From: Epilithonimonas zeae
Lineage (GTDB): Bacteria; Bacteroidota; Bacteroidia; Flavobacteriales; Weeksellaceae
Assembly (NCBI RefSeq): GCF_023278365.1
Contig: NZ_CP075338.1
Coordinates: forward strand, 2,852,001 to 2,916,000
Direction: 5' to 3'
DNA: 64,000 nt
Below are positions 7,566 through 15,875 of the stretch, piece by piece. Each line of letters opens with the position of its first letter. The stretch's first letter is position 1. A program made the translations under genes and the position numbers. A model generated the notes under the pieces. That model worked only from the letters and a program-made list of their open reading frames with translations, made no database searches and was not told the DNA's origin.

Positions 7566-9722
7566 ATGATCAAGAAGTTCTTTTATCTGATTCCATTTTT
7601 AGCTTATCTGATATGTTATTCTCAGGTAAAAGAAAATCTTGTCATCCCGAAAAATCCTAAGATTGGATTGTCTCTTTCCGGAGGTGGTGCAAAAGGTTTC
7701 ACACACGTTGGAGTTTTGAAAGTTTTGGATTCTCTTGGTGTTAAAATAGACTATATTTCCGGAACCAGTATGGGTGCAATTGTCGGTGGACTTTATGCAT
7801 CAGGTTATACAGGAAAAGACATCGAAAAAATCGTAATGGATACCGATTTCTACTCATTAATAACCGACCCAAAAACCCGACAGGAAACCAGTTTTTTCAA
7901 TAAAAGTGTAGACAAATATCTGTTTACTGTTCCTCTGAAAAACGGAAAAATTACATTTCCCTCTTCTATTAGTACCGGTCAGAGAAATGTATATCTGCTG
8001 AAAGAACTTCTTAGAAACGTTTCAAATATTGATGATTTCTCCAAGCTTCCAATTCCTTTTATGTGTATCGGAACCAATATAGAAAGTGGTCAGATGAAGA
8101 TTTTTGAGAACGGGGATTTGGTTTCGTCTATTATGGCAAGTTCAGCCTTTCCTTCACTTTTAGATCCTGTAAAAGTTGGTGATAGTATTTATGTTGACGG
8201 TGCGATGACGGTTAATTTCCCTTCAAAGCCATTGAAAGATAAAGGAATCGATATTGTTATTGGTGTTGACCTCAATCAGCCTTTGGCAAAACGTGAGAAT
8301 CTGAATAGCATTATTTCTATTCTTAATCAAATCATTGATATCAACATCAAAAAAGAAACGCTTAACCAGTATAAATACACGGATATCAACATAAAACCAG
8401 ACCTTACCGGAATGACTGCTACAAGTTATGACGATAAAAGAAAAATCCTGGACAGTGGTTATGTTGAAGCCCAAAAATATGTTGATATTCTGGACAAATT
8501 ACCAAAACGGAATTTTGACAGAATAAGATCATCAATCAATCCAATTTATTCCAGCGTTTACAAAATAGACAGTCTTGTGGTTGAAAATGGAAGGATCTAT
8601 AAATCCAACTATATTCGAGGAAAAATGGGGCTTAAATTGCCTTCTATGCAGACTTATGGAAGCGTGAATAAAATGATTGATAAATTGTACGCGACCAACA
8701 ATTATAAGTTCATCAATTACGATATCGTTCAGGAAAATAACAGCAGTTATCTCAAGTTATACGTAACTGAGGATGAATCTCGTCATTTTTTGAAATTCGG
8801 TCTCCATTACGACGAAGTTTTCAAGACCGGATTGTTGCTCAATTATTCAGCAAAACGATTGTTATTTAGAAACTCCAATTTGTCTTTAGATGTAGTAATT
8901 GGTGATAATCCGAGATATTATTTCAATTATTTTATAGATAACGGATATATTCCGGGTTTTGGTTTATATTCATCAGGAATGACATTCGATCTGAAAAATT
9001 TTGATAATAATACAACCGAAACTTGGGATTGGTTCAGAAACGAAGTGTTTATTCAGTCTGTTTGGAAAGACAAGTTTGCAATTGGAGGAGGTTTGAGCCA
9101 CGACTATTTTGAAAGTGAACGAAACGGTGCCAATAAAATTGTAGAAAAATACCTCAATCCGTATGTCTTCTTAAAAAGCGACACCCAAAACGACCGCGAC
9201 TTTCCGACAAGAGGTTTCTATCTTAACGCGGAAGGAAAAATCATAGATCTTTTTAATTCAGATTTAGAGAAGAAACCAATCAATATAAAAGCAGATATCA
9301 AGATGAATTTTTACATTTCAAAAATGTTCACTTATCGTCTGAATCTGTATGGCGGAATCACGATTGGTGATAATCTGCCTTCTTTTTATCAATATAGAGT
9401 TGGAGGAATTTTTGAACAACCTATAGCCAATTATAAACAATTTGCAGGATACCAGTTTGCTTCATTAGTTGATAATAATATTTTTATTGCTTCTAATGAT
9501 TTTCAGCTTAGATTCAGTAAAAATTATTTCTTAATTGGAAATTTCAGTCTTGCAAATATGTTCAGCTCTATCAAATTTGAAGATGCAGTTAAACTTAATT
9601 ACAGTTCAATTGGTCTTACCGCAGGTTACAAATCTCCTTTCGGTCAGATAAAAGTCAACTTCAGCAAATCTCTTAACAAACATAAAGGCGTTTTCAGTGT
9701 CATCTTAGGACATTGGTTTTAA
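7566..9722 (+). CDS. Patatin-like phospholipase with outer-membrane barrel
   Basis: 718 residues with a signal peptide (1-19). Residues about 30-300 are a patatin-type lipase domain: oxyanion loop SGGGAKG, nucleophile Ser68 in GTSMG, and catalytic Asp211 in DGA. A short POTRA-like segment follows (about 330-420), and the remaining residues are a BamA/Omp85-type beta barrel ending in the aromatic GHWF, typical of outer-membrane proteins. This arrangement resembles the type Vd (PlpD) family. It is 3 bp after murF-alr and 4 bp before ybeY, so it is part of the same operon. Substrate unknown; presumably membrane phospholipid. Confidence 0.9.
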   Translation: MIKKFFYLIPFLAYLICYSQVKENLVIPKNPKIGLSLSGGGAKGFTHVGVLKVLDSLGVKIDYISGTSMGAIVGGLYASGYTGKDIEKIVMDTDFYSLITDPKTRQETSFFNKSVDKYLFTVPLKNGKITFPSSISTGQRNVYLLKELLRNVSNIDDFSKLPIPFMCIGTNIESGQMKIFENGDLVSSIMASSAFPSLLDPVKVGDSIYVDGAMTVNFPSKPLKDKGIDIVIGVDLNQPLAKRENLNSIISILNQIIDINIKKETLNQYKYTDINIKPDLTGMTATSYDDKRKILDSGYVEAQKYVDILDKLPKRNFDRIRSSINPIYSSVYKIDSLVVENGRIYKSNYIRGKMGLKLPSMQTYGSVNKMIDKLYATNNYKFINYDIVQENNSSYLKLYVTEDESRHFLKFGLHYDEVFKTGLLLNYSAKRLLFRNSNLSLDVVIGDNPRYYFNYFIDNGYIPGFGLYSSGMTFDLKNFDNNTTETWDWFRNEVFIQSVWKDKFAIGGGLSHDYFESERNGANKIVEKYLNPYVFLKSDTQNDRDFPTRGFYLNAEGKIIDLFNSDLEKKPINIKADIKMNFYISKMFTYRLNLYGGITIGDNLPSFYQYRVGGIFEQPIANYKQFAGYQFASLVDNNIFIASNDFQLRFSKNYFLIGNFSLANMFSSIKFEDAVKLNYSSIGLTAGYKSPFGQIKVNFSKSLNKHKGVFSVILGHWF

Positions 9723-9726
9723 AAAT

Positions 9727-10143
9727 ATGATAAACTATTTTTTTGAAGAAATTGATAAAGTAGAAATCCATTCAAAAACATCAGAATGGCTGGAAAACTT
9801 GATTCAGGCAGAGAACAAGAAGCTCGGCGAAATCAATTATATCTTTTGCGATGACGAATATCTTCTCAAGGTCAATCAGGATTATCTCGACCACGATTAT
9901 TACACAGACATCATCACATTTGACTATGTGAAGGGAAAAACCATTTCGGGAGATATTTTCGTATCTTTGCCGCGCATTTTGGACAACGCTTCTACTCTAT
10001 CCCAAAACTTTGAATCAGAATTCAGTCGCGTTTTGGCTCACGGGATTCTTCATCTTTGCGGATACAAGGATAAAACCGAGGAAGAACAAACCCAAATGCG
10101 AGCAAAAGAAGATTTTTATATCAATCAATTTAAAAATTTTTAG
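9727..10143 (+). CDS. ybeY: rRNA maturation endoribonuclease YbeY
   Basis: 138 residues, small metal-dependent RNase that helps mature the 3' end of 16S rRNA and takes part in 70S quality control. The core reads DIITFDY, GDIFVSLPRI, then HGILHLCGYKD. In most YbeY the metal site is H-x3-H-x5-H; here His105 and His109 are present, and the third position is Asp115, a substitution I believe is frequent in Bacteroidota. Four base pairs separate it from the patatin gene. The stop TAG runs into a dispersed repeat. Confidence 0.92.
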   Translation: MINYFFEEIDKVEIHSKTSEWLENLIQAENKKLGEINYIFCDDEYLLKVNQDYLDHDYYTDIITFDYVKGKTISGDIFVSLPRILDNASTLSQNFESEFSRVLAHGILHLCGYKDKTEEEQTQMRAKEDFYINQFKNF

Positions 10144-10297
10144 GAGCTATTTCCCGCTTTCCGATCATACTCCTCACGCCAAAGCTTTTCCCAAAGCTAG
10201 TTGCGGGGTAATCGCTAAAAAGCGAAGAATGAGCTTTGACGATTCAATAAAAAAATAATTAAATAATATTGAGTCAATCGGGGCTAGTTCCAATATT
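10143..10297. repeat. Dispersed intergenic repeat, copy A
   Basis: Starts GGAGCTATTTCCCGC directly at the ybeY stop, contains a CCAAAGCTTTTCCCAAAGC segment, and ends with GGGGCTAG between AATATTG (10265-10271) and CAATATT (10291-10297). Related copies occur at 22600, 35481 and 49498. It probably forms a folded RNA or acts as a terminator, but no T-run is seen. Confidence 0.65.
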
Positions 10298-10305
10298 ATG
10301 GCTAA

Positions 10306-10321
10306 TGTTCCACGTGAAACA
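10306..10321. promoter_or_regulatory. parS site 1
   Basis: TGTTCCACGTGAAACA, one base from the perfect 16-bp bacterial parS palindrome (TGTTTCACGTGAAACA), the centromere-like site bound by ParB. It lies 21 bp upstream of the mnmG start, and an identical copy lies just after mnmG. Confidence 0.85.
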
Positions 10322-10341
10322 TTACCTTTAAAATATAGAAT

Positions 10342-12204
10342 ATGATAAGCGAAATATACGACGTAATTGTAGTCGGAGCAGGTCACGCTGGTTGCGAGGC
10401 TGCTGCTGCTGCTGCCAATCTTGGTTCAAAAACGCTCCTTGTCACAATGAATATGCAAACCATTGGGCAAATGAGCTGTAATCCTGCAATGGGTGGAATT
10501 GCAAAGGGACAAATTGTAAGAGAAATCGACGCAATGGGAGGCTATTCTGGTATTGTTGCCGATAAATCTGCTATCCAGTTCAAGATGTTGAATCTATCCA
10601 AAGGGCCTGCAATGTGGTCTCCAAGAACACAAAATGACAGAATGATGTTTGCGGAAGAATGGCGATTAGCTTTGGAAAACACACCAAATCTTGACTTTTT
10701 CCAGGATATGGTAAAGCAGTTGATTATTGAAAATAACAAAGTTGCCGGAGTTATAACATCCCTTGGAATAGAAATCAAAGCCAAATCTGTTGTTTTAACT
10801 AATGGAACCTTTCTTAATGGTTTGATTCACGTTGGAGATAAACAATTAGGAGGTGGAAGAATGGGCGAACCAAGAGCTTTTGGAATCACAGAACAATTGG
10901 TTTCTTTAGGTTTTGAAGCCGGAAGAATGAAGACCGGAACTCCTCCACGTGTGGACGGAAGAAGCCTTGATTATTCCAAAATGGAAGAACAAAAAGGCGA
11001 TGAAAATCCTCAGAAATTCAGTTATTTAGATACACCTAAGTTAACTAAACAATTAAGCTGTCATATAGTTTATACCAACGAAACTGTACACGATATTTTA
11101 CGAGAAGGCTTTGACAGAAGCCCTATGTTTAACGGAACTATTCAAAGTTTAGGTCCACGATATTGTCCGAGTATTGAGGATAAAATCAATCGTTTTGCAG
11201 AAAGAAACAGACATCAGTTATTTGTAGAACCAGAAGGTTGGAAAACTGTAGAAATCTATGTGAATGGATTCAGTTCTTCTCTTCCGGAAGATGTTCAAAT
11301 CAAAGCTATGAAACATATTCCAGGTTTCGAAAATGTAAAAGTATTCCGTCCTGGTTATGCCATAGAATACGATTACTTCCCTCCTACCCAACTGAACCAC
11401 ACCTTAGAGACAAAACTGGTTGAAAACCTTTATTTTGCCGGTCAAATCAATGGCACAACGGGTTATGAAGAAGCTGCCGGACAAGGTTTAATTGCCGGAA
11501 TCAATGCCCATAATAAAGTTCACGATAAAGGAGAATTCATTTTGAATAGAGATGAAGCTTATATCGGTGTTTTAATTGATGATCTGATTACGAAGGGAAC
11601 TGAGGAACCCTATAGAATGTTCACTTCCAGAGCTGAATACAGATTACTACTTAGACAAGATAATGCTGATATTAGATTAACTGAAAAAGCTTATAATCTT
11701 GGTTTAGCAAAAGAAGAAAGACTAAGAAAAGTTGAAGAAAAAATTGCTAAAAGCGATGAATTAGAGACTTTCCTTAGAGAAACTTCTCTTAAACCAGGTA
11801 TCATAAATCCTATTCTTGAAACAATAGATTCATCTCCTGTTGACCAAGCTTACAGAGCAGCTCAAATCCTGACTCGTCCAAATATGACTTTGGAAAGATT
11901 AGAAACTATTGAAGCTATAAAAGATGTGGCTTCTACTTATGAAAATGAGGTGAGAGAACAAGCTGAAATCAATATCAAATACAAGGGTTACATCGAGAAA
12001 GAAAAGGAAAATGTAGCTAAATTGAATAGATTGGAAACTATCAGAATTCCCGAAGATTTTGATTATTCTAAAATCACTTCTCTTTCTGCTGAAGCTAAAC
12101 AAAAATTGGGTAAAATAAAACCTAAAACTATTGCACAAGCTGGAAGAATTAGTGGAGTTTCTCCTGCAGATATTAATGTGCTTTTGATATATTTAGAAAG
12201 ATAA
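10342..12204 (+). CDS. mnmG: tRNA uridine-34 modification enzyme MnmG (GidA)
   Basis: FAD-dependent partner of MnmE that adds the carboxymethylaminomethyl group to U34 of tRNAs reading split codon boxes. 620 residues, full length. FAD motif GAGHAGCEAA lies near residues 12-21, the family signature SCNPAMGGIAKG near 46-57, and the second signature AGQINGTTGYEEAAGQG follows in the middle. The helical C-terminal domain binds MnmE and tRNA. In many bacteria this gene sits near the replication origin; here it is bracketed by two parS sites, in agreement with that. Confidence 0.97.
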   Translation: MISEIYDVIVVGAGHAGCEAAAAAANLGSKTLLVTMNMQTIGQMSCNPAMGGIAKGQIVREIDAMGGYSGIVADKSAIQFKMLNLSKGPAMWSPRTQNDRMMFAEEWRLALENTPNLDFFQDMVKQLIIENNKVAGVITSLGIEIKAKSVVLTNGTFLNGLIHVGDKQLGGGRMGEPRAFGITEQLVSLGFEAGRMKTGTPPRVDGRSLDYSKMEEQKGDENPQKFSYLDTPKLTKQLSCHIVYTNETVHDILREGFDRSPMFNGTIQSLGPRYCPSIEDKINRFAERNRHQLFVEPEGWKTVEIYVNGFSSSLPEDVQIKAMKHIPGFENVKVFRPGYAIEYDYFPPTQLNHTLETKLVENLYFAGQINGTTGYEEAAGQGLIAGINAHNKVHDKGEFILNRDEAYIGVLIDDLITKGTEEPYRMFTSRAEYRLLLRQDNADIRLTEKAYNLGLAKEERLRKVEEKIAKSDELETFLRETSLKPGIINPILETIDSSPVDQAYRAAQILTRPNMTLERLETIEAIKDVASTYENEVREQAEINIKYKGYIEKEKENVAKLNRLETIRIPEDFDYSKITSLSAEAKQKLGKIKPKTIAQAGRISGVSPADINVLLIYLER

Positions 12205-12213
12205 AATTATAAA

Positions 12214-12229
12214 TGTTCCACGTGAAACA
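12214..12229. promoter_or_regulatory. parS site 2
   Basis: TGTTCCACGTGAAACA, identical in all 16 bases to the site upstream of mnmG, ten bases past the mnmG stop and four bases before a terminator stem. Confidence 0.85.
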
Positions 12230-12233
12230 TTTC

Positions 12234-12266
12234 AAAGAACAATGTTATTTTTCATTGTTCTTTTTG
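12234..12266 (+). terminator. Terminator of mnmG
   Basis: Stem AAAGAACAATG (12234-12244) with CATTGTTCTTT (12253-12263), 8-nt loop, followed by T residues. Confidence 0.85.
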
Positions 12267-12288
12267 TTTAAAAACTTTGAATTAATTT

Positions 12289-13110
12289 ATGAAAATTAAA
12301 GACCATTTTCTTACACAAGAAGAATTTGAAATTGTAGAAACTGAAACAAAAGGTGTTTTCAAAACCTCCCCTATTCCTTCTAATATTTCAAAATATTATG
12401 AGAGCGAAGATTATATTTCGCATCATCAGGATTCGGGAAGTTTGAAAGAAAAGCTTTATAAATTTTTACAGTCTTTTAATCTTCAATACAAAAAAAATAT
12501 TCTCGTAGATAGAATTAAAAAAGATTCTAAAGTTTTGGATTATGGTTGCGGCGCTGGAGAATTTGTAAAGTATATTGAAAATGATTTCCAAACTTTTGGA
12601 TTTGAACCCAATTCAGACGCCAGAAATGCAGCTATAAATAAAACTCAAAAAGCTAAAATAATTGACGATTTAAACTCAATTGAAAATCAAAGTTTAGATG
12701 CAATTACATTATGGCACGTTTTCGAACATATCGAAAATCAGAGTGAAATGTTGGAATTATTTAATCAAAAATTAAAAGAAAAAGGTTTGCTAATTATTGC
12801 TGTTCCAAATCCAACTTCGTACGATGCGAAACATTATAAAGAATTCTGGGCAGCGTATGATGTTCCAAGACATATCTATCATTTTTCAAAAAATGGAATG
12901 GAAAATCTGGTTTCAAAAAATCCGGATTGGAAATTAAGAAAAATCAAACCTCTCCTACTCGATTCATTTTATATTTCAATGCTGAGTGAAAAATATAAGA
13001 AATCACCACTTTTTTGGCTAAAAGCTGTCTTTCACGGAGCAATTTCCAACATAAAAGCACTTTTTTCGAACGAATTTTCAAGTTTGATATATATTATCGA
13101 AAAAAAATAG
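12289..13110 (+). CDS. Class I SAM-dependent methyltransferase
   Basis: 273 residues, cytoplasmic. SAM motif I is VLDYGCGAGEF (about 82-92), followed by the acidic strand FGFEPN and the motif-II/III region DAITLWHVFEHI, typical of Methyltransf_23-type enzymes found in sugar, cofactor or small-molecule pathways. The end is hydrophobic but does not form a clear membrane span. The substrate is not recognisable. The gene follows the mnmG terminator and is convergent with pgk, so it is probably a single-gene unit. Confidence 0.85.
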   Translation: MKIKDHFLTQEEFEIVETETKGVFKTSPIPSNISKYYESEDYISHHQDSGSLKEKLYKFLQSFNLQYKKNILVDRIKKDSKVLDYGCGAGEFVKYIENDFQTFGFEPNSDARNAAINKTQKAKIIDDLNSIENQSLDAITLWHVFEHIENQSEMLELFNQKLKEKGLLIIAVPNPTSYDAKHYKEFWAAYDVPRHIYHFSKNGMENLVSKNPDWKLRKIKPLLLDSFYISMLSEKYKKSPLFWLKAVFHGAISNIKALFSNEFSSLIYIIEKK

Positions 13111-13280
13111 AAAATCGATTTTTGATATATTTATGAAGGTCAATTTTCACCTGTTTTGTTGAAAAATTGTTAATAATTGCAAATAATAGAAAATTTCAAG
13201 TTATTTTTAATCTAAAATTAAATTCGCTGAGAATCGCTTAAAAAATTTTATTTGAACCTAGATCAATTATAGACAAAATA

Positions 13281-13306
13281 AAAACCGACAAATCTTTGTC
13301 GGTTTT
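13281..13306 (-). terminator. Bidirectional terminator after pgk
   Basis: Perfect 12-bp stem AAAACCGACAAA/TTTGTCGGTTTT with a 2-base centre, A-rich on one side and T-rich on the other; placed between the convergent methyltransferase and pgk. Confidence 0.85.
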
Positions 13307-13331
13307 ATAATTTATGTTGAAAAGTAAATTT

Positions 13332-14522
13332 CTATTTGTTAATGGCAGCAACTCCCGGAAGTTCCAACCCTTCTAAACTTTCCAGCATTGCTCCTCCTCC
13401 TGTCGAAACATAACTCACTTTATCAGAATAACCGAATTGTTTCACGAAAGCAACACTGTCTCCTCCACCAACTAACGAGAAAGCTCCCAATTTTGTCGCT
13501 TCAGCAATACTATCACCCAAAGCTTTAGTTCCAGCAGCAAAATTTGACATTTCAAAAACTCCGATTGGACCATTCCAAAGAATTGTTTTAGAATTTAATA
13601 AAACATCATTGAAAATTTCTCTTGATCTTGGACCAGCATCCAGACCTTGCCAGCTCTCCGGAATTTCTCTGATGTTACATTCCTTTCTATTCGCTTCATT
13701 ATTGAAATCATCAGCGATGATAACATCTGTTGGAAGATAAACTTCTACATTATGTTCTTTTGCTTTAGACAAAATTTCAAGAGCCAAATTCAATTTATCA
13801 TCTTCAACAATAGATTGTCCAATTTTTCCTCCAAGTGCTTTGATGAATGTAAAAGACATTCCTCCTCCAATAATTAAATTGTCAACTGCAGGAAGGATAT
13901 TTTCTATAATCGTGATTTTTGTGGAAACTTTAGAACCTCCAAGTATCGCAGTTACAGGCTTTTCACCAGATTTAAGAACTTTATCAATAGCTACAAGTTC
14001 TTTTTCCATTAGTAAACCGAAAAATTTAGTAGAAGGAAAGAATTGAGCAATTACAGCTGTAGAAGCGTGTGCTCTGTGTGCAGTTCCAAATGCATCATTG
14101 ACATAAGCATCACCTAATTTTGAAAGTTGCTCAGCAAAAGACTCATCACCATTTTCTTCTTCATTATGAAAACGCAGATTCTCCAATAATAAGATTTCTC
14201 CTGGTTGCAGAGCGTTAGCAGCCTCTTCTGCCTTCTCTCCTACCGATTCCTCCACAAACTTAACTTCTTGACCAAGAACATTAGAAACTTCGCTTAAAAC
14301 GTGCTTAAGAGAATATTTATCATTTACTTCGCCTTTTGGTCTTCCAAGATGTGTCATTAATATGACAGAACCACCATCAGACAAAATTTTATCTACAGTA
14401 GGTTTCACTGCAGTAATCCTTGTATTATCTGTTACTTTAAGATTTTCATCCTGAGGCACGTTGAAATCAACTCTCACCAAAGCTTTCTTATTTTTAAAAT
14501 CGAAATCTTTTATTGTCTTCAT
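13332..14522 (-). CDS. pgk: Phosphoglycerate kinase
   Basis: Glycolytic enzyme that moves phosphate between 1,3-bisphosphoglycerate and ADP. The ATG at 14522 ([20 protein letters not shown]) is preferred over an in-frame codon 36 bp upstream because it matches the family N-terminus; this gives 396 residues, the usual size. Visible family marks: [40 protein letters not shown], and the C-terminal nucleotide loop GGGDSVAF followed by [18 protein letters not shown] box on the minus strand at 14588-14581 is its likely -7 element. Confidence 0.97.
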   Translation of the reverse strand: MKTIKDFDFKNKKALVRVDFNVPQDENLKVTDNTRITAVKPTVDKILSDGGSVILMTHLGRPKGEVNDKYSLKHVLSEVSNVLGQEVKFVEESVGEKAEEAANALQPGEILLLENLRFHNEEENGDESFAEQLSKLGDAYVNDAFGTAHRAHASTAVIAQFFPSTKFFGLLMEKELVAIDKVLKSGEKPVTAILGGSKVSTKITIIENILPAVDNLIIGGGMSFTFIKALGGKIGQSIVEDDKLNLALEILSKAKEHNVEVYLPTDVIIADDFNNEANRKECNIREIPESWQGLDAGPRSREIFNDVLLNSKTILWNGPIGVFEMSNFAAGTKALGDSIAEATKLGAFSLVGGGDSVAFVKQFGYSDKVSYVSTGGGAMLESLEGLELPGVAAINK

Positions 14523-15201
14523 TAAATTTTTATTTAAGGTTTTTAAATAGAGATTCAAAAGTTCTCCTCTCTTTGTTTCACAAATTTAAAACTTATTCTT
14601 CCCTTTTGAAAATTTAATTCCGAAAAGAAATCCACAAACTTATTTTACAATCATAAACAACTTCTTTTTCTTTTTAATAAAAATAAATATTGTAGTCTAT
14701 TGTTGTAGTTCGGTATTATGGGGAAAACTTTAAGATGATTATTTTACCACAGAAAATATGGAGTAATGAGTAGGTTGTTAACATTGATTTAATATTGATT
14801 ATCAAAATATTATCATTGTTATTAACAAATGTTTGTAAATCTGAAATCGGCTCTTTATTAGAAATATTTTTGCGGATAAAACCAACGAATCTCAACAAAA
14901 AGTTTTTTGAAAATATGAATTGTTTTTTCTGATGAAACTTGCATTACGAAAATTAAATTAAGATTAAAAGAATTATTTAATAGAAGTTATCAACAGGTTT
15001 TCTAACAATTTCTAACAATGTATTATCTATTCATTAATAATATCAAAATTTATTTGATGTTTAAATATCATAATATAAATTATTTTGATATATAATCACT
15101 TATTATAAAATATTATTATCAATTATATTAAAATATCATACCAACAATTACAAAATATGTAGTAAATTTATATTGTTAAAAGTAAAAAATGATAATTTAA
15201 A
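14523..15201. other. AT-rich gene-free stretch, candidate oriC
   Basis: 679 bp without a convincing gene, very AT-rich, most strongly from 14999 to 15180. It has near matches to the DnaA box TTATCCACA: TTATCAACA at 14987-14995 and TTATTAACA at 14819-14827, each one mismatch. It lies 2-5 kb from the two parS sites. These points make it a candidate origin, but no perfect DnaA box is present, dnaA is not in the window, and the same AT-richness could be an ordinary regulatory gap. Confidence 0.3.
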
Positions 15202-15633
15202 ATGAAAAAGATAGCAATAGCAGCAGATCATGCAGGTTTTGAGTATAAAGAACTGATAAAAAAATACTTGGAAGGAAAAGTTGAAATCAAGGATTACGGA
15301 ACCTATTCTACTGATTCTGTAGATTACCCTGATTATGTTCATCCTGCAGCAAGTTCTGTGGAAAATGGAGAAAACGAATTGGGAATCTTGATTTGTGGAA
15401 GTGGAAACGGTGTTCAAATCACTGCTAATAAACATCAGAAAATCCGTTGTGCATTGTGTTGGATGCCGGAAATCGCTTCTCTTGCTAGACAACATAATGA
15501 TGCCAATATGATTTCTATTCCAGCGAGATTCATTTCAAAAGAATTAGCTTTCGAGATTGTAGATAAATTCCTGACAACAGATTTTGAAGGTGGAAGACAT
15601 CAGAACCGAGTTGATAAAATCGCATTCTGCTAG
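15202..15633 (+). CDS. rpiB: Ribose-5-phosphate isomerase B
   Basis: Interconverts ribose-5-phosphate and ribulose-5-phosphate in the non-oxidative pentose phosphate pathway; cytoplasmic. 143 residues, normal length. Asp9-His10 in AADHAG bind the substrate phosphate and ring, Cys65 in ICGSGNG is the catalytic base, and His98 in RQHNDANM belongs to the active site. It ends just before a terminator, so it appears monocistronic. Confidence 0.95.
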   Translation: MKKIAIAADHAGFEYKELIKKYLEGKVEIKDYGTYSTDSVDYPDYVHPAASSVENGENELGILICGSGNGVQITANKHQKIRCALCWMPEIASLARQHNDANMISIPARFISKELAFEIVDKFLTTDFEGGRHQNRVDKIAFC

Positions 15634-15641
15634 ATATAGAG

Positions 15642-15669
15642 AGACTTACAATTTTGTAAGTCTTTTTTA
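15642..15669 (+). terminator. Terminator of rpiB
   Basis: Stem AGACTTACA/TGTAAGTCT (15642-15650 with 15655-15663) followed by a run of T. Confidence 0.9.
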
Positions 15670-15709
15670 TTGGGATTAAAATGAAAAAATGTGATTATTA
15701 ATAAAGTTG

Positions 15710-15717
15710 TATCTTTG
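15710..15717 (+). promoter_or_regulatory. -7 element upstream of rnr
   Basis: TATCTTTG fits TAnnTTTG. No TTG is seen at 19-21 bp upstream. It would give an unusually long leader of about 150 nt carrying a GAGAAAG/CTTTCTC hairpin. Confidence 0.5.
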
Positions 15718-15875
15718 CGACGCATTTCACAGAGAAAGTTCTTTCTCACGAAACCATAAATTAATACAAAGGTTTCCAAAACTCCCCTATTTTATTTTAT
15801 CTTTAATAAAAATTAAATCCTATTTGGGATTGTTGTTGTTGGACATAAATGAAGATGAATTTTAAATTTTAAACA

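Noticed and set aside
13441-13455. Further parS site (TTTCACGAAAGC in pgk)
   Set aside because: Only half of the palindrome is present and it is inside a conserved coding region.
15720-15875. Possible riboswitch or small RNA before rnr
   Set aside because: Contains a GAGAAAG/CTTTCTC hairpin and AATCC/GGGATT pair, but no known riboswitch core; left as a long leader.
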